A stretch of 24,663 nucleotides of DNA from assembly GCA_011065225.1 (NCBI GenBank), contig JAAKFC010000006.1:1-24663 (forward strand), in the 5' to 3' direction. The DNA is from Chlamydiota bacterium. Lineage in GTDB: Bacteria > Chlamydiota > Chlamydiia > Chlamydiales > Rhabdochlamydiaceae. The notes below the pieces were generated by a model. That model saw only the letters and a list, made by a program, of their open reading frames with translations, was not told the DNA's origin and searched no databases. Of this stretch, positions 12,210 to 20,839 are shown piece after piece. The position numbers and the translations under genes were made by a program. Numbering within the stretch: the first letter of the stretch is position 1; every line of letters starts with the position of its first letter.

Positions 12210-13037
12210 TTACCAAATTTTTCCGAAGAATGAGGTGGGCTTCTTTTCTTCTACTGAAGAAAAAGAGGTGCTAGAGACGGTTTCTTGTGGCTCTGTAGCA
12301 ACGCGCTGCATATCGCCTCCTTCTTTCTCTTGTGGGGGAGATTCTTCTCCTAACTCTTCTGAAGGAGCATCTTCTTCTTTGGAAGGCTTTTCCTCTTCTG
12401 CAGCTTTTTTCTTTCTGCGGCCCCTTTTGGGCTTTTCTTCTACTTGCTCGGGAAGAACATCTCCTTCAGCTGTCTCAACATCTGGAGCTTTTTCTTTGGC
12501 GATTTTATCGGAGATAAGGGTGGTAGGCGGGGGAATGAATCGCCTGACCGTCGATGATGAAATTTTAGTTTCATCATCGGCACCACCTCCTTCAATAGCC
12601 TTTTCTTTTGCAGGCTTTTCTTCCTTTATTTTAGTTTCTTCTGAGCCTGGGCGGCGTCTGCGATGACGTCGGCGCTCACGCTTTTTCTCTAGGCGCTGTT
12701 CCACTGCTGCTGGCTCTTGCGCTTCGCTTTCTGCAGCAACTGCTTTTTCTTTAGGAACTTTGCCTCCTCCAATCTTGATCGAACGCTCAAATGTGGCATT
12801 TTTTAGAACGACACGTGTCTCTTTTGCTTCGACGACTTCATAGTCTGAAACAGGTACGAGAAAAGGCTTGGGCCTCTCTTGCGAACGAAAAAAGAAGGAC
12901 TGTCCAAATGATACCACTTCTATGGCATCAACAAGGTACTCTTCACCACCACTTCCTTTGGTATTGCGAATGACGAGCTTATGACCTTCTTTCGGAGTGA
13001 TGATGGTTTCTATAATGGGTTCTCTAGTAAAATTCAC
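12210..13037 (-). CDS. Conserved charged protein in the CT504 position next to gapA
   Basis: A 275-aa protein with an ordered N-terminal domain (residues 1-90, beta-rich: IIETIITPKEGHKLVIRN, YLVDAIEVVSFGQSFFFR, FLVPVSDYEVVE). A long low-complexity tail of Lys/Glu/Arg/Pro follows, including RLEKKRERRRHRRRRPG and KPKRGRRKKKAAEEEKP. The tail would be disordered and could bind nucleic acid. In C. trachomatis the gene after gapA (CT505) is hypothetical CT504; position and orientation agree here, but I base the link on context, not alignment. The start is GTG at 13035-13037, with no upstream ATG and a weak ribosome binding site, 14 bp after the gapA stop, so it depends on the gapA promoter. Confidence 0.75.
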   Translation of the reverse strand: MNFTREPIIETIITPKEGHKLVIRNTKGSGGEEYLVDAIEVVSFGQSFFFRSQERPKPFLVPVSDYEVVEAKETRVVLKNATFERSIKIGGGKVPKEKAVAAESEAQEPAAVEQRLEKKRERRRHRRRRPGSEETKIKEEKPAKEKAIEGGGADDETKISSSTVRRFIPPPTTLISDKIAKEKAPDVETAEGDVLPEQVEEKPKRGRRKKKAAEEEKPSKEEDAPSEELGEESPPQEKEGGDMQRVATEPQETVSSTSFSSVEEKKPTSFFGKIW

Positions 13038-13051
13038 GAATATATCCGGGT

Positions 13052-14065
13052 TTATTGTTCTTTAGATTCCATATATTTCATTAGGTCGACAATGCGATTG
13101 GCATAGCCAACTTCATTGTCATACCATGCGACTAACTTGTAAAAACGGCTATTTAAAGCGATTCCTGCTCCTTCGTCAAAAATACACGAATAGTGGCTGC
13201 CAATAAAATCTGTTGAGACAACGGGCTCATTCGTATATTGGATGATTCCTTTCATTGAGCCTTCGGATGCGTTCTTAAAAGCCGTACAAATTTCTTCATA
13301 GCTGGTTTCTTTGGCAGTGCGAACAGTTAAATCTACGACCGACACGTCGATCGTAGGCACGCGAAAAGCCATACCAGTCAGTTTGCCCTTCACTTCGGGG
13401 ATGGCAAGGGCAACGGCCTTTGCGGCTCCTGTTGAGGAAGGGATGATATTAACCCCTGCAGCGCGTCCTCCCCGAAAATCTTTTTTGGAGGGACCATCTA
13501 CGGTGGGTTGGGTTGCAGTAATGGAGTGGATTGTGGTCATCAGAGCTTCCTCGATTCCAAAATTGTCGAGGACGACTTTCGTCAAGGGGGCTAAACAGTT
13601 GGTTGTACATGAGGCATTTGATACGATTTGGTGGGTACTGGGATCATAGGTCTCATGATTGACTCCCATTACAAAAGTGGGGATTTCCCCTTTTCCTGGA
13701 GCGGAAAGGATGACCCGCTTTGCTCCAGCTTGCAGGTGTTTTTGGGCATCTTCAGGCTTAGTGAATAGTCCTGTCGATTCGACGACATAATCTATATTTA
13801 AATCTTTCCAGGGGAGGCTTGTAGGATCACGCTCCGATAGAACCTCTGTTTTGTATTCATTCACAATGAGGTTGTTCCCCTCTGCGCGAACATCAAAGCT
13901 AGGGCTATGGTGAACGGAGTCATATTTGAGCAAGTAGGCAAGATTTTCAGCGGGAACAAGGTCGTTGATTGCCACAATTTCTACGTTTTTATGGGTCTCT
14001 GCAATGATCCGGAAAACTAGGCGGCCTATGCGCCCAAATCCGTTGATTGCTATGCGTATTGCCAT
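13052..14065 (-). CDS. gapA: Glyceraldehyde-3-phosphate dehydrogenase
   Basis: A 337-aa enzyme of normal length that oxidises glyceraldehyde-3-phosphate to 1,3-bisphosphoglycerate with NAD in glycolysis. The NAD fold has GFGRIGR (9-15), with Asp35 in AINDL favouring NAD over NADP. The active site has SNASCTTNC with Cys153, and the matching His180 (TTIHSITATQ). The C-terminal WYDNEVGYANR is present. A strong GGAGG lies before the ATG. It has its own extended -10 promoter and follows the rplQ terminator. The rplQ-gapA order is typical of chlamydiae. Confidence 0.98.
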   Translation of the reverse strand: MAIRIAINGFGRIGRLVFRIIAETHKNVEIVAINDLVPAENLAYLLKYDSVHHSPSFDVRAEGNNLIVNEYKTEVLSERDPTSLPWKDLNIDYVVESTGLFTKPEDAQKHLQAGAKRVILSAPGKGEIPTFVMGVNHETYDPSTHQIVSNASCTTNCLAPLTKVVLDNFGIEEALMTTIHSITATQPTVDGPSKKDFRGGRAAGVNIIPSSTGAAKAVALAIPEVKGKLTGMAFRVPTIDVSVVDLTVRTAKETSYEEICTAFKNASEGSMKGIIQYTNEPVVSTDFIGSHYSCIFDEGAGIALNSRFYKLVAWYDNEVGYANRIVDLMKYMESKEQ

Positions 14066-14111
14066 GGATTTCCTCCAAATGATTGAGGCAGAATATAGGT
14101 TTTTCAGTCTA

Positions 14112-14140
14112 ATTATACCAGAAATTTTGAGAAAAGTAAA
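14112..14140 (-). promoter_or_regulatory. gapA promoter
   Basis: On the minus strand TTTACT (14135-14140), 17 bp, TATAAT (14112-14117) with an extended -10 TG (TGGTATAAT). The -35 box sits in the U-tract of the preceding terminator. Confidence 0.7.
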
Positions 14141-14160
14141 GCCCCGTAAATAATGGGGCT
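14140..14160 (-). terminator. Intrinsic terminator after rplQ
   Basis: The stem AGCCCC/GGGGCT with a 9-nt loop lies 7 bp after the rplQ stop. In the leftward transcript it is followed by UUACUUUUCUC. It would end the ribosomal-protein/rpoA operon before the gapA promoter. Confidence 0.75.
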
Positions 14161-14167
14161 CTGAGGT

Positions 14168-14599
14168 CTATTCGGGAAGATATTCGAGAATACACTTGGC
14201 GCTTTGATCCCCCCTGCGTGTACTAGCAGTTTTGATCACGCGGGTATATCCCCCGCCGCGCTCGGCGAAACGAGGGCCAAGTTCTCCAAATAATTTTTGT
14301 ATGACTTTGCGATCCCCATTATAGGAAGAAGTATCTCCTTTTTTTGCAGCTCTGGCCTCTTTGGGAGTGAGAGAATTGAAGCGGATCATGAGCTTTCCAA
14401 TTGCCCTCCGGCGGCTCGCTAAGGTATTTTTCTTGGCAAGAGTGACCATCTTATCCGCATAGCGTTTGAGTTGTTTGGCTTTTGCCTCGCTGGTCACAAT
14501 GCGCTCATGTTCGATAAGGGCTTTGAGCATGTTTGCAAGGAGACTGCGGCGATGTCCCGCATTGCGGCCAAGCTTAAAGGTGTTTTTCCGATGTCTCAT
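14168..14599 (-). CDS. rplQ: 50S ribosomal protein L17
   Basis: A 143-aa large-subunit protein. It starts MRHRKNTFKLGRNAGHRRSLLANMLKALIEHERIVT, the L17 signature, and has the ARFAERGGGYTR-type motif (PRFAERGGGYTRVIK) near the C-terminus. Its start overlaps the rpoA stop as ATGA, so the two are translationally coupled. It is the last gene of the operon and is followed by a terminator. Confidence 0.97.
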   Translation of the reverse strand: MRHRKNTFKLGRNAGHRRSLLANMLKALIEHERIVTSEAKAKQLKRYADKMVTLAKKNTLASRRRAIGKLMIRFNSLTPKEARAAKKGDTSSYNGDRKVIQKLFGELGPRFAERGGGYTRVIKTASTRRGDQSAKCILEYLPE

Positions 14600-15690
14600 A
14601 CTTCTTGTCCTGCTTTTTCACTTTGGTACTGCGCTACAATTTCTTTGACGTTGTCACGGGTGATCCCCAGCTTGCTCAAATCCATGCCAAGATGGAGTCC
14701 CATCTCTTCTAGCTTGGCTTTGATTTCATTGAGTGATTTCTTCCCGAAATTGCGGAACCTCAGCATATCAGATTCAGGCATGATGACGAGTTCTGCAATG
14801 GTATCGATGTCAGCGCCTGCAAGACAATTGGTAGAGCGGACAGAAAGTTCAATTTCATTGATGCGTAAGATGAGTTTTTGCATCAAAGCGTCTTTATCTG
14901 TATCGTTTTCTTCTTCCCCTTCATCAAAGGTAATGGTCTCTGTTTTGATTTCTTTGAAGATGTCAAAATGGTGAATCCCAATTTGTGTGGCAAAAGAAAG
15001 GGCTTCTTCAGGGGTAATTCTCCCATCTGTTGTCACTTCAAGAATCAATTTATCAAAATCTGTAACTTGTCCTACGCGGGTGTTTTCTACATAGTAATTG
15101 ACGAGCCTAACAGGTGAAAAGATCGAGTCTATGACGATTTCATCAACGACTTTCTCAAAATCATGCCGCTCGGAAGGAACATATCCTCTCCCAATGGCGA
15201 CTTTAACATCGATGCGCTTTGTCATGGGTTTTGTCACATGGAATATGACAAGTTCTGGATTCATGATATCGAATTCGGTTTTGCCAAGAAATTCCTGCAA
15301 TGTAACGGGATATTGGCCGTTGTTCTTATCGAGATCTTCTGCTGTGATTTCAAGGGTATTGACGAGCATTCGTGGACGGCGAGAACCGCTTTCATCATCC
15401 AAGGGAAGCCTGCGAAGAAGCGCCCCTTTTAGATTGAGGACGACATGCGTCATATCTTCGACAATTCCCTCAACTGCCATGTATTCATGGGGAACTCCTT
15501 CAATGCGAATGGAAACAATAGCAGGGGCCTCCATTGAACTCAGTAAAATGCGGCGCAATGCATTGCCCATGGTATGTCCAAACCCTCTTTCAAAGGGTTC
15601 CGCTATAAAGCGCGAAGTTTTCTTATCCTTTGAAGTTTCCGAGAGTTTGATTTTGCTCGGCAATTCAAATTTGCCATATCTCACTGCCAT
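14596..15690 (-). CDS. rpoA: RNA polymerase alpha subunit
   Basis: A 364-aa subunit that nucleates polymerase assembly. The N-terminal domain (1 to about 240) includes FIAEPFERGFGHTMGNALRRILLSS, the dimerisation helix. The C-terminal domain (about 275-350) has LSVRSTNCLAGADI with the DNA-contacting Arg, and FRNFGKKSLNEIKAKLEEMGL. The linker at 245-265 is acidic (FDEGEEENDTDKD). It is longer than the 329 aa of E. coli because of N- and C-terminal extensions, as in other chlamydiae. Confidence 0.97.
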   Translation of the reverse strand: MAVRYGKFELPSKIKLSETSKDKKTSRFIAEPFERGFGHTMGNALRRILLSSMEAPAIVSIRIEGVPHEYMAVEGIVEDMTHVVLNLKGALLRRLPLDDESGSRRPRMLVNTLEITAEDLDKNNGQYPVTLQEFLGKTEFDIMNPELVIFHVTKPMTKRIDVKVAIGRGYVPSERHDFEKVVDEIVIDSIFSPVRLVNYYVENTRVGQVTDFDKLILEVTTDGRITPEEALSFATQIGIHHFDIFKEIKTETITFDEGEEENDTDKDALMQKLILRINEIELSVRSTNCLAGADIDTIAELVIMPESDMLRFRNFGKKSLNEIKAKLEEMGLHLGMDLSKLGITRDNVKEIVAQYQSEKAGQEV

Positions 15691-15713
15691 AATTTTCTCC
15701 TATTATTGATGAC

Positions 15714-16133
15714 TTATACCCGGCGTCGTTTGCGTGGACGACAGCCATTGTGGGGTACAGGGGTTTTGTCTCGAATCAAGGTGATGATCAATCCAGTACT
15801 TTGGAGGCCGCGGACGGCAGATTCGCGTCCTGCCCCTGGCCCTTTGAGATTCACTTCTACTTCTTTCATTCCCATTGCCATTGCAGTTTTGCCAGCATTT
15901 TGGGCTGCAACTGTAGCTGCAAATGCAGAGGATTTACGCGAACCTGAAAAATTCACTTTACCAGCAGATGCCCAGCAGATTACGTTCCCAATGAGGTCTG
16001 TGATGCTGACAATCGTATTGTTGAATGTCGCATTGATATGTGCAATGCCACTCGGAATGCTTTTATGATGCTTCTTTTTTGGGCGGGCAACTGTTTTTTT
16101 CATAGCCCCCTTTTGCATATCTTGCTTAGCCAA
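15714..16133 (-). CDS. rpsK: 30S ribosomal protein S11
   Basis: A 139-aa platform protein. A basic N-terminal extension (MAKQDMQKGAMKKTVARPKKKHHKS) precedes the conserved IPSGIAHINATFNNTIVSITD, and the C-terminus NGCRPRKRRRV is complete. The start I use is TTG at 16131-16133, with AAGGAG 7 nt before it; an ATG five codons downstream is possible but would be badly placed for that site. Confidence 0.95.
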   Translation of the reverse strand: MAKQDMQKGAMKKTVARPKKKHHKSIPSGIAHINATFNNTIVSITDLIGNVICWASAGKVNFSGSRKSSAFAATVAAQNAGKTAMAMGMKEVEVNLKGPGAGRESAVRGLQSTGLIITLIRDKTPVPHNGCRPRKRRRV

Positions 16134-16156
16134 TTTCTTTCTCCTTCAGGCTTTCG

Positions 16157-16531
16157 TTAAACGGGTTTTTTCCTTCCGGCCATTGTTCTTTTCTTGCCTT
16201 TGCGCGTGCGTGCATTGCACTGCGTGCGCTGCCCGCGCACTGGAAGCCCTGTGCGGTGGCGCAGGCCCCGGTAGGAATGGATACTAATCAAACGTTTGAT
16301 GTTGTTTTGGACTTGCCTTCGCAAATCCCCTTCTACGATATATTTTGTCTGGAGCAATCCATTGATCCGTCCAATATCTTCTTCTGTTAGATCACGAGCA
16401 CGCAAATCGGGGCTTAGTCCGAGTTTTTCAATCACTTCAGCTGCAACTTTCGGTCCTACTCCATAGATATAGGTTAAGCTGATAATGAGACGTTTCTTGT
16501 CCGGTATATCAATTCCAATGACTCGTGGCAT
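16157..16531 (-). CDS. rpsM: 30S ribosomal protein S13
   Basis: A 124-aa head protein with MPRVIGIDIPDKKRLIISLTYIYGVG and the basic tail RGLRHRTGLPVRGQRTQCNARTRKGKKR that contacts tRNA and 16S rRNA. It is first after the 102-bp gap behind secY, where a candidate promoter lies. There is no rpmJ or infA between secY and rpsM, unlike E. coli. Confidence 0.97.
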   Translation of the reverse strand: MPRVIGIDIPDKKRLIISLTYIYGVGPKVAAEVIEKLGLSPDLRARDLTEEDIGRINGLLQTKYIVEGDLRRQVQNNIKRLISIHSYRGLRHRTGLPVRGQRTQCNARTRKGKKRTMAGRKKPV

Positions 16532-16561
16532 TTAAAAGTTCCTTTTGTTCTTAATGGATAA

Positions 16562-16590
16562 AATTTACCATAAGATTTACTTAAATACAA
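16562..16590 (-). promoter_or_regulatory. Candidate promoter for rpsM-rpsK-rpoA-rplQ
   Basis: In the secY-rpsM gap, on the minus strand, TTGTAT (16585-16590), 17 bp, TAAATT (16562-16567). It would allow rpoA to be expressed separately from the upstream cluster. Confidence 0.4.
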
Positions 16591-16633
16591 GGAGGATTTT
16601 CTAAAGATAGGATTGTAAAATCAAATATTTACC

Positions 16634-18004
16634 CTATCTTCTGCGGCCTCTCCCTTTTTTCATGAATCCCTCATAACGCTTCATGAGCATGTGAGATTCG
16701 ACTTGTTTTGTTGTATCTAATACGACTCCCACCAAAATTAAGAGGGAGGTTCCTCCAAAAAAATAACTAATACTTGGATCTACTTTCAGTAATTTCCCAA
16801 TAATCGAGGGTAGGACGGCAATCAAAGAGAGAAAAATGGCTCCAGCAAATGTGATCCGATTCATCGTTTCTTCTAAAAAGTCTTGAGTCGGCCTTCCTTG
16901 ACGGATCCCGGGGATAAATGCTCCATTTTTCTTCATATCTGATGCGATTTGCTCTGGGTGGAATTGCGTTGCGGTCCAGAAATAGGTGAAGAAGATGATC
17001 AATAAGACGAAGAAGAGGGAATAGACACCACTTCCAGGTGCCAGCCATTTTGTGAGGTTGGCAAGCCAGCTGCCTTGTCCTGCGAGCTGCCCAATTGTTG
17101 CAGGGAACATGAGAAGGGATGATGCAAAGATGACAGGGATCACACCCGCATAATTCACTTTTAAAGGGATATAGGCCCTGCCACCTTGGGTTTCATGTCT
17201 GCCCACGATGCGACGTGCGTATTGAAGAGGAATTTTGCGCTGCCCTTGAATCACAAGGATCGTTCCAATGATGATGAATACAAACACGACCATGAGCACA
17301 ACAAGGGAAGGAAAGGAAAGTTGCCCCGGTTCTTGGGAATCAAGGTTGAGTTTACGGATGATCGCTCCTATCGTAGTAGGAAGGGAGGAGAGGATTCCGA
17401 GTGTGATGATTAAGCTGATGCCGTTGCCTACTCCTTTTTCAGTGATTTGCTCTCCAATCCACATGAGGAGCATGGTTCCAGCAGTCATCGTGAGAATGAT
17501 TATAAAGAAAAAGAGCCATGGGACATTAAAGGCAGTCACATTCAGGATCTGACTGACAACAATTCCAGGCTGGCTTGCATTGAGGCCCAGCACAAAACGT
17601 CCGTAAAGGATGGCTTGAAAGGAAGCGAGGACAATGGTGAGAACACGGGTCCACTTTCCAAGTTTTCTTCTCCCTATTTCGGGATTTTCTTTCACTTCTC
17701 TTTGCAAAGAAGGAATAAGAGCCATCATTAGCTGCATGATGATCGATGCCGAAATGTAAGGCATGACTCCAAGGGCAATGATGGTCATCTGTGCAAAGGC
17801 TCCCCCAGAGAATACATCCATCAATTGGAAGAGGTTTTGGCTTCCCCCCGTCGCTTTCTGAAAAAGATCGACAGCGAGATCCCCATTGATTCCTGGCACT
17901 GGAATATAAGCGCCAATGCGGCAAATGATAAGCATGAGGAGGGTAAAAGTAATTTTTTTCCTCAGCTCTTCGACTGATAAAATGCGCAAGATTCCGCTAA
18001 TCAT
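16634..18004 (-). CDS. secY: Protein translocase subunit SecY
   Basis: A 456-aa channel protein of the Sec system with ten predicted membrane helices. Recognisable stretches are GAYIPVPGIN (periplasmic loop 1), FSGGAFAQMTIIALGVMPYISASIIMQL (plug and TM2), EQITEKGVGNGISLII (TM4-5 region), RKIPLQYARR (cytosolic loop contacting SecA and ribosome) and IPGIRQGRPTQDFLEE. It partners with SecE and SecG encoded elsewhere. It starts 2 bp after rplO. Confidence 0.97.
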   Translation of the reverse strand: MISGILRILSVEELRKKITFTLLMLIICRIGAYIPVPGINGDLAVDLFQKATGGSQNLFQLMDVFSGGAFAQMTIIALGVMPYISASIIMQLMMALIPSLQREVKENPEIGRRKLGKWTRVLTIVLASFQAILYGRFVLGLNASQPGIVVSQILNVTAFNVPWLFFFIIILTMTAGTMLLMWIGEQITEKGVGNGISLIITLGILSSLPTTIGAIIRKLNLDSQEPGQLSFPSLVVLMVVFVFIIIGTILVIQGQRKIPLQYARRIVGRHETQGGRAYIPLKVNYAGVIPVIFASSLLMFPATIGQLAGQGSWLANLTKWLAPGSGVYSLFFVLLIIFFTYFWTATQFHPEQIASDMKKNGAFIPGIRQGRPTQDFLEETMNRITFAGAIFLSLIAVLPSIIGKLLKVDPSISYFFGGTSLLILVGVVLDTTKQVESHMLMKRYEGFMKKGRGRRR

Positions 18005-18006
18005 GT

Positions 18007-18468
18007 CTACCTTATGGGAAGTTCTTTAAAGGCAATCCCGTTCTTTTCTAATTTTTCTTTTGCAGAACTGGAGAATCGATGTGCTTCAATTGTCACTTTC
18101 TTCTTTAGTTCCCCGTGTCCGAGAATTTTGATTCCCCCAGGAATGACTCTAGGAGCAAGTCCTTTTTGGCGTAGGGATTCGTAATTGACTGTCTCTCCGT
18201 CTTTATAGAGGGTTTCAATGAGGCCGAGGTTAATGCTCAAGGTCTCTTTGCGGAAGCGTCCGTTGGTAAAACCACGCGTAGGCAGTTTTCTGAAAAATGG
18301 AAGCTGTCCACCTTCTTGCGGCCGCCTGGTCTTATATCCAGAACGGGATTTGTCCCCTTTTGCCCCACGGTTACTTGTCTTTCCTCTATTGGATCCAGGA
18401 CCTCGGCCTACACGCTGGATTTTTTTCCGTGGCCGATGTGTATTTTTCAAATTGGCGAGATTTGTCAT
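18007..18468 (-). CDS. rplO: 50S ribosomal protein L15
   Basis: A 153-aa protein with the basic Gly-rich N-terminus (RVGRGPGSNRGKTSNRGAKGDKSRSG) that threads into 23S rRNA, and the C-terminal VTIEAHRFSSSAKEKLEKNG. It overlaps the rpsE stop by 4 bp. rpmD (L30), which lies between rpsE and rplO in E. coli, is absent. Confidence 0.97.
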   Translation of the reverse strand: MTNLANLKNTHRPRKKIQRVGRGPGSNRGKTSNRGAKGDKSRSGYKTRRPQEGGQLPFFRKLPTRGFTNGRFRKETLSINLGLIETLYKDGETVNYESLRQKGLAPRVIPGGIKILGHGELKKKVTIEAHRFSSSAKEKLEKNGIAFKELPIR

Positions 18469-18965
18469 GCTTTGCCTCTGATTTCTAAACTCTCTTTGCG
18501 ATTTCTTAAACCTTCAAGTGCTTTAAATGTAGCACGTACTTGGTTTAAGGGGTTGTTGGATCCCAAACTTTTGGCTACAACATTTTTCACGCCGCCCATT
18601 TCGAGTACGGAGCGGATTTTTGAGCCTGCAACGATACCAGTTCCTTCAGGAGCTGGTTTTAAAAGAATTTTTGCCCCATCCCAGTCAACGATAATCTCAT
18701 GCGGGATAGTGGAATTTTCTCTTTCAAAGGTGAGAACATTTTTACGTGCTGCTTCTGTCCCTTTGCGAATGGCATCAGCAACTTCATTTGCTTTGGCAAA
18801 GCCAAGCCCTACATGCCCCTGACCGTCTCCAATTAAGACGAGCGCAGAAAAACTAAATTTTCTTCCACCTTTTACAACTTTCGAGCAGCGATTAATATAA
18901 ACTACTTTTTCTTCAAATTCGGAGTTGATTTCTTCAGCTTTTGAATATCGTTTTTTTTCTGACAT
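18465..18965 (-). CDS. rpsE: 30S ribosomal protein S5
   Basis: A 166-aa protein with the double-stranded-RNA-binding-like N-domain (EEKVVYINRCSKVVKGGRKFSFSALVLIGDG) and a C-domain with GTGIVAGSKIRSVLEMGGVKNVVAKSLGSNNPLN. It acts in decoding accuracy at the subunit shoulder. Coupled to rplO by a 4-bp overlap. Confidence 0.97.
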   Translation of the reverse strand: MSEKKRYSKAEEINSEFEEKVVYINRCSKVVKGGRKFSFSALVLIGDGQGHVGLGFAKANEVADAIRKGTEAARKNVLTFERENSTIPHEIIVDWDGAKILLKPAPEGTGIVAGSKIRSVLEMGGVKNVVAKSLGSNNPLNQVRATFKALEGLRNRKESLEIRGKA

Positions 18966-18974
18966 GTTCTATCC

Positions 18975-19346
18975 TTAAAACTTTAGCCCTTCTGAACGAG
19001 CGCTATCTGCTAGCTCTGCAATGATTCCATGGTATTTATATGCGCCCCGATCAAATACAACTTTTTCAATCTTGCGTTTCTTTGCTTCCCCCGCAATGCG
19101 CTTGCCAATTTCTTTTGCCGCCCCTTTTGATTTTTTAGAATGCTCAGACCCTTTAAAATCTTTGCTCATGGTTCCGATGCCAAAGAGTGTTGTTTGTTTC
19201 TCATCATCGATGATCTGTGCTAGCAAGTGCTTATTTGAACGAAACACTGTCAAGCGAGGTTTTTCGCTTGTGCCTCGCACATTTTTTCGTACTCTCAAAG
19301 CTCTGCGCTTGCGCCTGATATCTCTATTTTTTAGATGATTTTCCAT
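18975..19346 (-). CDS. rplR: 50S ribosomal protein L18
   Basis: A 123-aa 5S-rRNA-binding protein: RRKRRALRVRKNVRGTSEKPRLTVFRSNKHLLAQIIDD at the N-terminus and VVFDRGAYKYHGIIAELADSAR near the end. The ATG overlaps the rplF stop by one base (TAATG). Confidence 0.97.
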   Translation of the reverse strand: MENHLKNRDIRRKRRALRVRKNVRGTSEKPRLTVFRSNKHLLAQIIDDEKQTTLFGIGTMSKDFKGSEHSKKSKGAAKEIGKRIAGEAKKRKIEKVVFDRGAYKYHGIIAELADSARSEGLKF

Positions 19347-19888
19347 TACTTACCCTTTGCAGCTTTACCCGCTTTTTTGCGCACGAATTCATTTTCATAA
19401 CGGATCCCTTTGCCTTTGTAAGGTTCAGGAGGACGTAGGGAGCGAACTGATGCAGCAAATTGCCCCACAGCACGTTTGTCAATTCCTTCGATGAGAATCA
19501 TTGTGGACTTCTCAACTTTGACATTGATGGCTTTTGGGATTTCAAGGAATGATGGATGGGAAAATCCGAGTTGAAGATCCAGCTGATTTCCTGAAACTGC
19601 AGCTCTGTACCCAACACCGATAAGCAATAGGCGTTTTTCATAGCCTTTGGTCACTCCAATCACCATATTATTGATCAAAGAGCGGAAAAGTCCATGCATA
19701 GCAGCGGGAAGATGGCTCTTCTCATCTAGAGTAACAAGGACTTTATCCTCTTCTACTTTGACTTCAATGCCATCTTTTACATCAAGCTCAAGTTGCCCCT
19801 TGGGGCCCTTGACGCTTATTTTGTTTCCTGCTTTCTTCACTTCCACCCCACTTGGCATAGGGATTGGGGAATTTCCGTAGCGCGACAT
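19346..19888 (-). CDS. rplF: 50S ribosomal protein L6
   Basis: A 180-aa protein of two similar domains. It starts MSRYGNSPIPMPSGVEVK; VKGPKGQLELDV lies in domain 1, and RPPEPYKGKGIRYENEFVRKKAGKAAK is the conserved C-terminus. It binds helix 97 of 23S rRNA near the sarcin-ricin loop. Confidence 0.97.
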   Translation of the reverse strand: MSRYGNSPIPMPSGVEVKKAGNKISVKGPKGQLELDVKDGIEVKVEEDKVLVTLDEKSHLPAAMHGLFRSLINNMVIGVTKGYEKRLLLIGVGYRAAVSGNQLDLQLGFSHPSFLEIPKAINVKVEKSTMILIEGIDKRAVGQFAASVRSLRPPEPYKGKGIRYENEFVRKKAGKAAKGK

Positions 19889-19899
19889 ATGGATTTACC

Positions 19900-20289
19900 T
19901 CACCAAATATAGCATAATAGTTCTCCACCCAGCTTTTGCTCGCGAGCAGCTTCTCCTTCAATGATCCCCTTATTTGTTGAGAGGATAGCGATCCCGAAAC
20001 CTCCGAGAATTTTAGGGATGTCGTTATGGCCAATATAGCGCCGAAGTCCAGGTTTCGAAATTCTCTTTAATCCGTTGACAACGGGTTTTCGATCGCGGGC
20101 ATATCGCAAAACCACACGCAAAGCTTGTTTTTCTTTGTTAACAAAGACGTTTCCTACAAATCCTTGCTCCTGCATCACTTTGGCAATGTGAAGCTTTTGT
20201 TTGCTAAGAGGGACATCGACATAGCGATGTCTTTGCTTTTGTGCATTGCGAATGCGTGTCAATAAATCTGAAATGGGATCGTGCAGCAT
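19900..20289 (-). CDS. rpsH: 30S ribosomal protein S8
   Basis: A 129-aa protein: MLHDPISDLLTRIRNAQ at the start and ILSTNKGIIEGEAAREQKLGGELLCYIW at the end. In E. coli S8 is the translational repressor of the spc operon. It starts 1 bp after rplE; rpsN (S14), which sits between them in E. coli, is missing here. Confidence 0.97.
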   Translation of the reverse strand: MLHDPISDLLTRIRNAQKQRHRYVDVPLSKQKLHIAKVMQEQGFVGNVFVNKEKQALRVVLRYARDRKPVVNGLKRISKPGLRRYIGHNDIPKILGGFGIAILSTNKGIIEGEAAREQKLGGELLCYIW

Positions 20290-20290
20290 T

Positions 20291-20836
20291 TTACTTACCT
20301 ACCTCTTTAAATGGAAGTCCAAGCGCTTTCAAAAGTTCATAGCACTCTTCATCGGATTTGGCCGAAGTGACAAATGTAATACTCATTCCTTGCGACCTCT
20401 TTACTTCATCGAGATTAATTTCAGGGAAAACTTGTTGGTCTTCGAGTCCTAAAGAAAAATTTCCTCTCCCGTCACATTTATAAGGGAATCCTCGAAAATC
20501 ACGGATTCGGGGGGAAACGATGTTGCAAAAACGGTCGACAAAATCATACATGCGTTTGCGTCTCAATGTGACTTTTAATCCAATCGCCTGTCCCTCACGA
20601 ATTTTAAAGTTTGCAACGGACTTTTTTGCTTTCATTTGTATGGGCTTTTGTCCAGAGAGCAGCGTCATTTCTTTGACACAATCTTGCATGGCATTTTTAT
20701 CGCGAATCGCTTCGCCAACTCCCATATTGATCACCACTTTTTTAAGCTTTGGGGTCAACATGACATTGGAATACTCAAAGCGCTTCTGCAGCAATGCTTT
20801 AATTTCTTCGTGGTATTTTTTTTCTAGTCTTGACAT
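20291..20836 (-). CDS. rplE: 50S ribosomal protein L5
   Basis: A 181-aa 5S-rRNA-binding protein with KKVVINMGVGEA, TLLSGQKPIQMKAKKSVANFKIREG and RDFRGFPYKCDGRGNFSLGLEDQQVFPEI. Complete and of normal length, 3 bp after rplX. Confidence 0.97.
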   Translation of the reverse strand: MSRLEKKYHEEIKALLQKRFEYSNVMLTPKLKKVVINMGVGEAIRDKNAMQDCVKEMTLLSGQKPIQMKAKKSVANFKIREGQAIGLKVTLRRKRMYDFVDRFCNIVSPRIRDFRGFPYKCDGRGNFSLGLEDQQVFPEINLDEVKRSQGMSITFVTSAKSDEECYELLKALGLPFKEVGK

Positions 20837-20839
20837 GGG

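Noticed and set aside
12199..12666. Rightward serine-rich reading frame
   Set aside because: It is the antisense shadow of the Lys/Glu-rich tail of the CT504-position gene.
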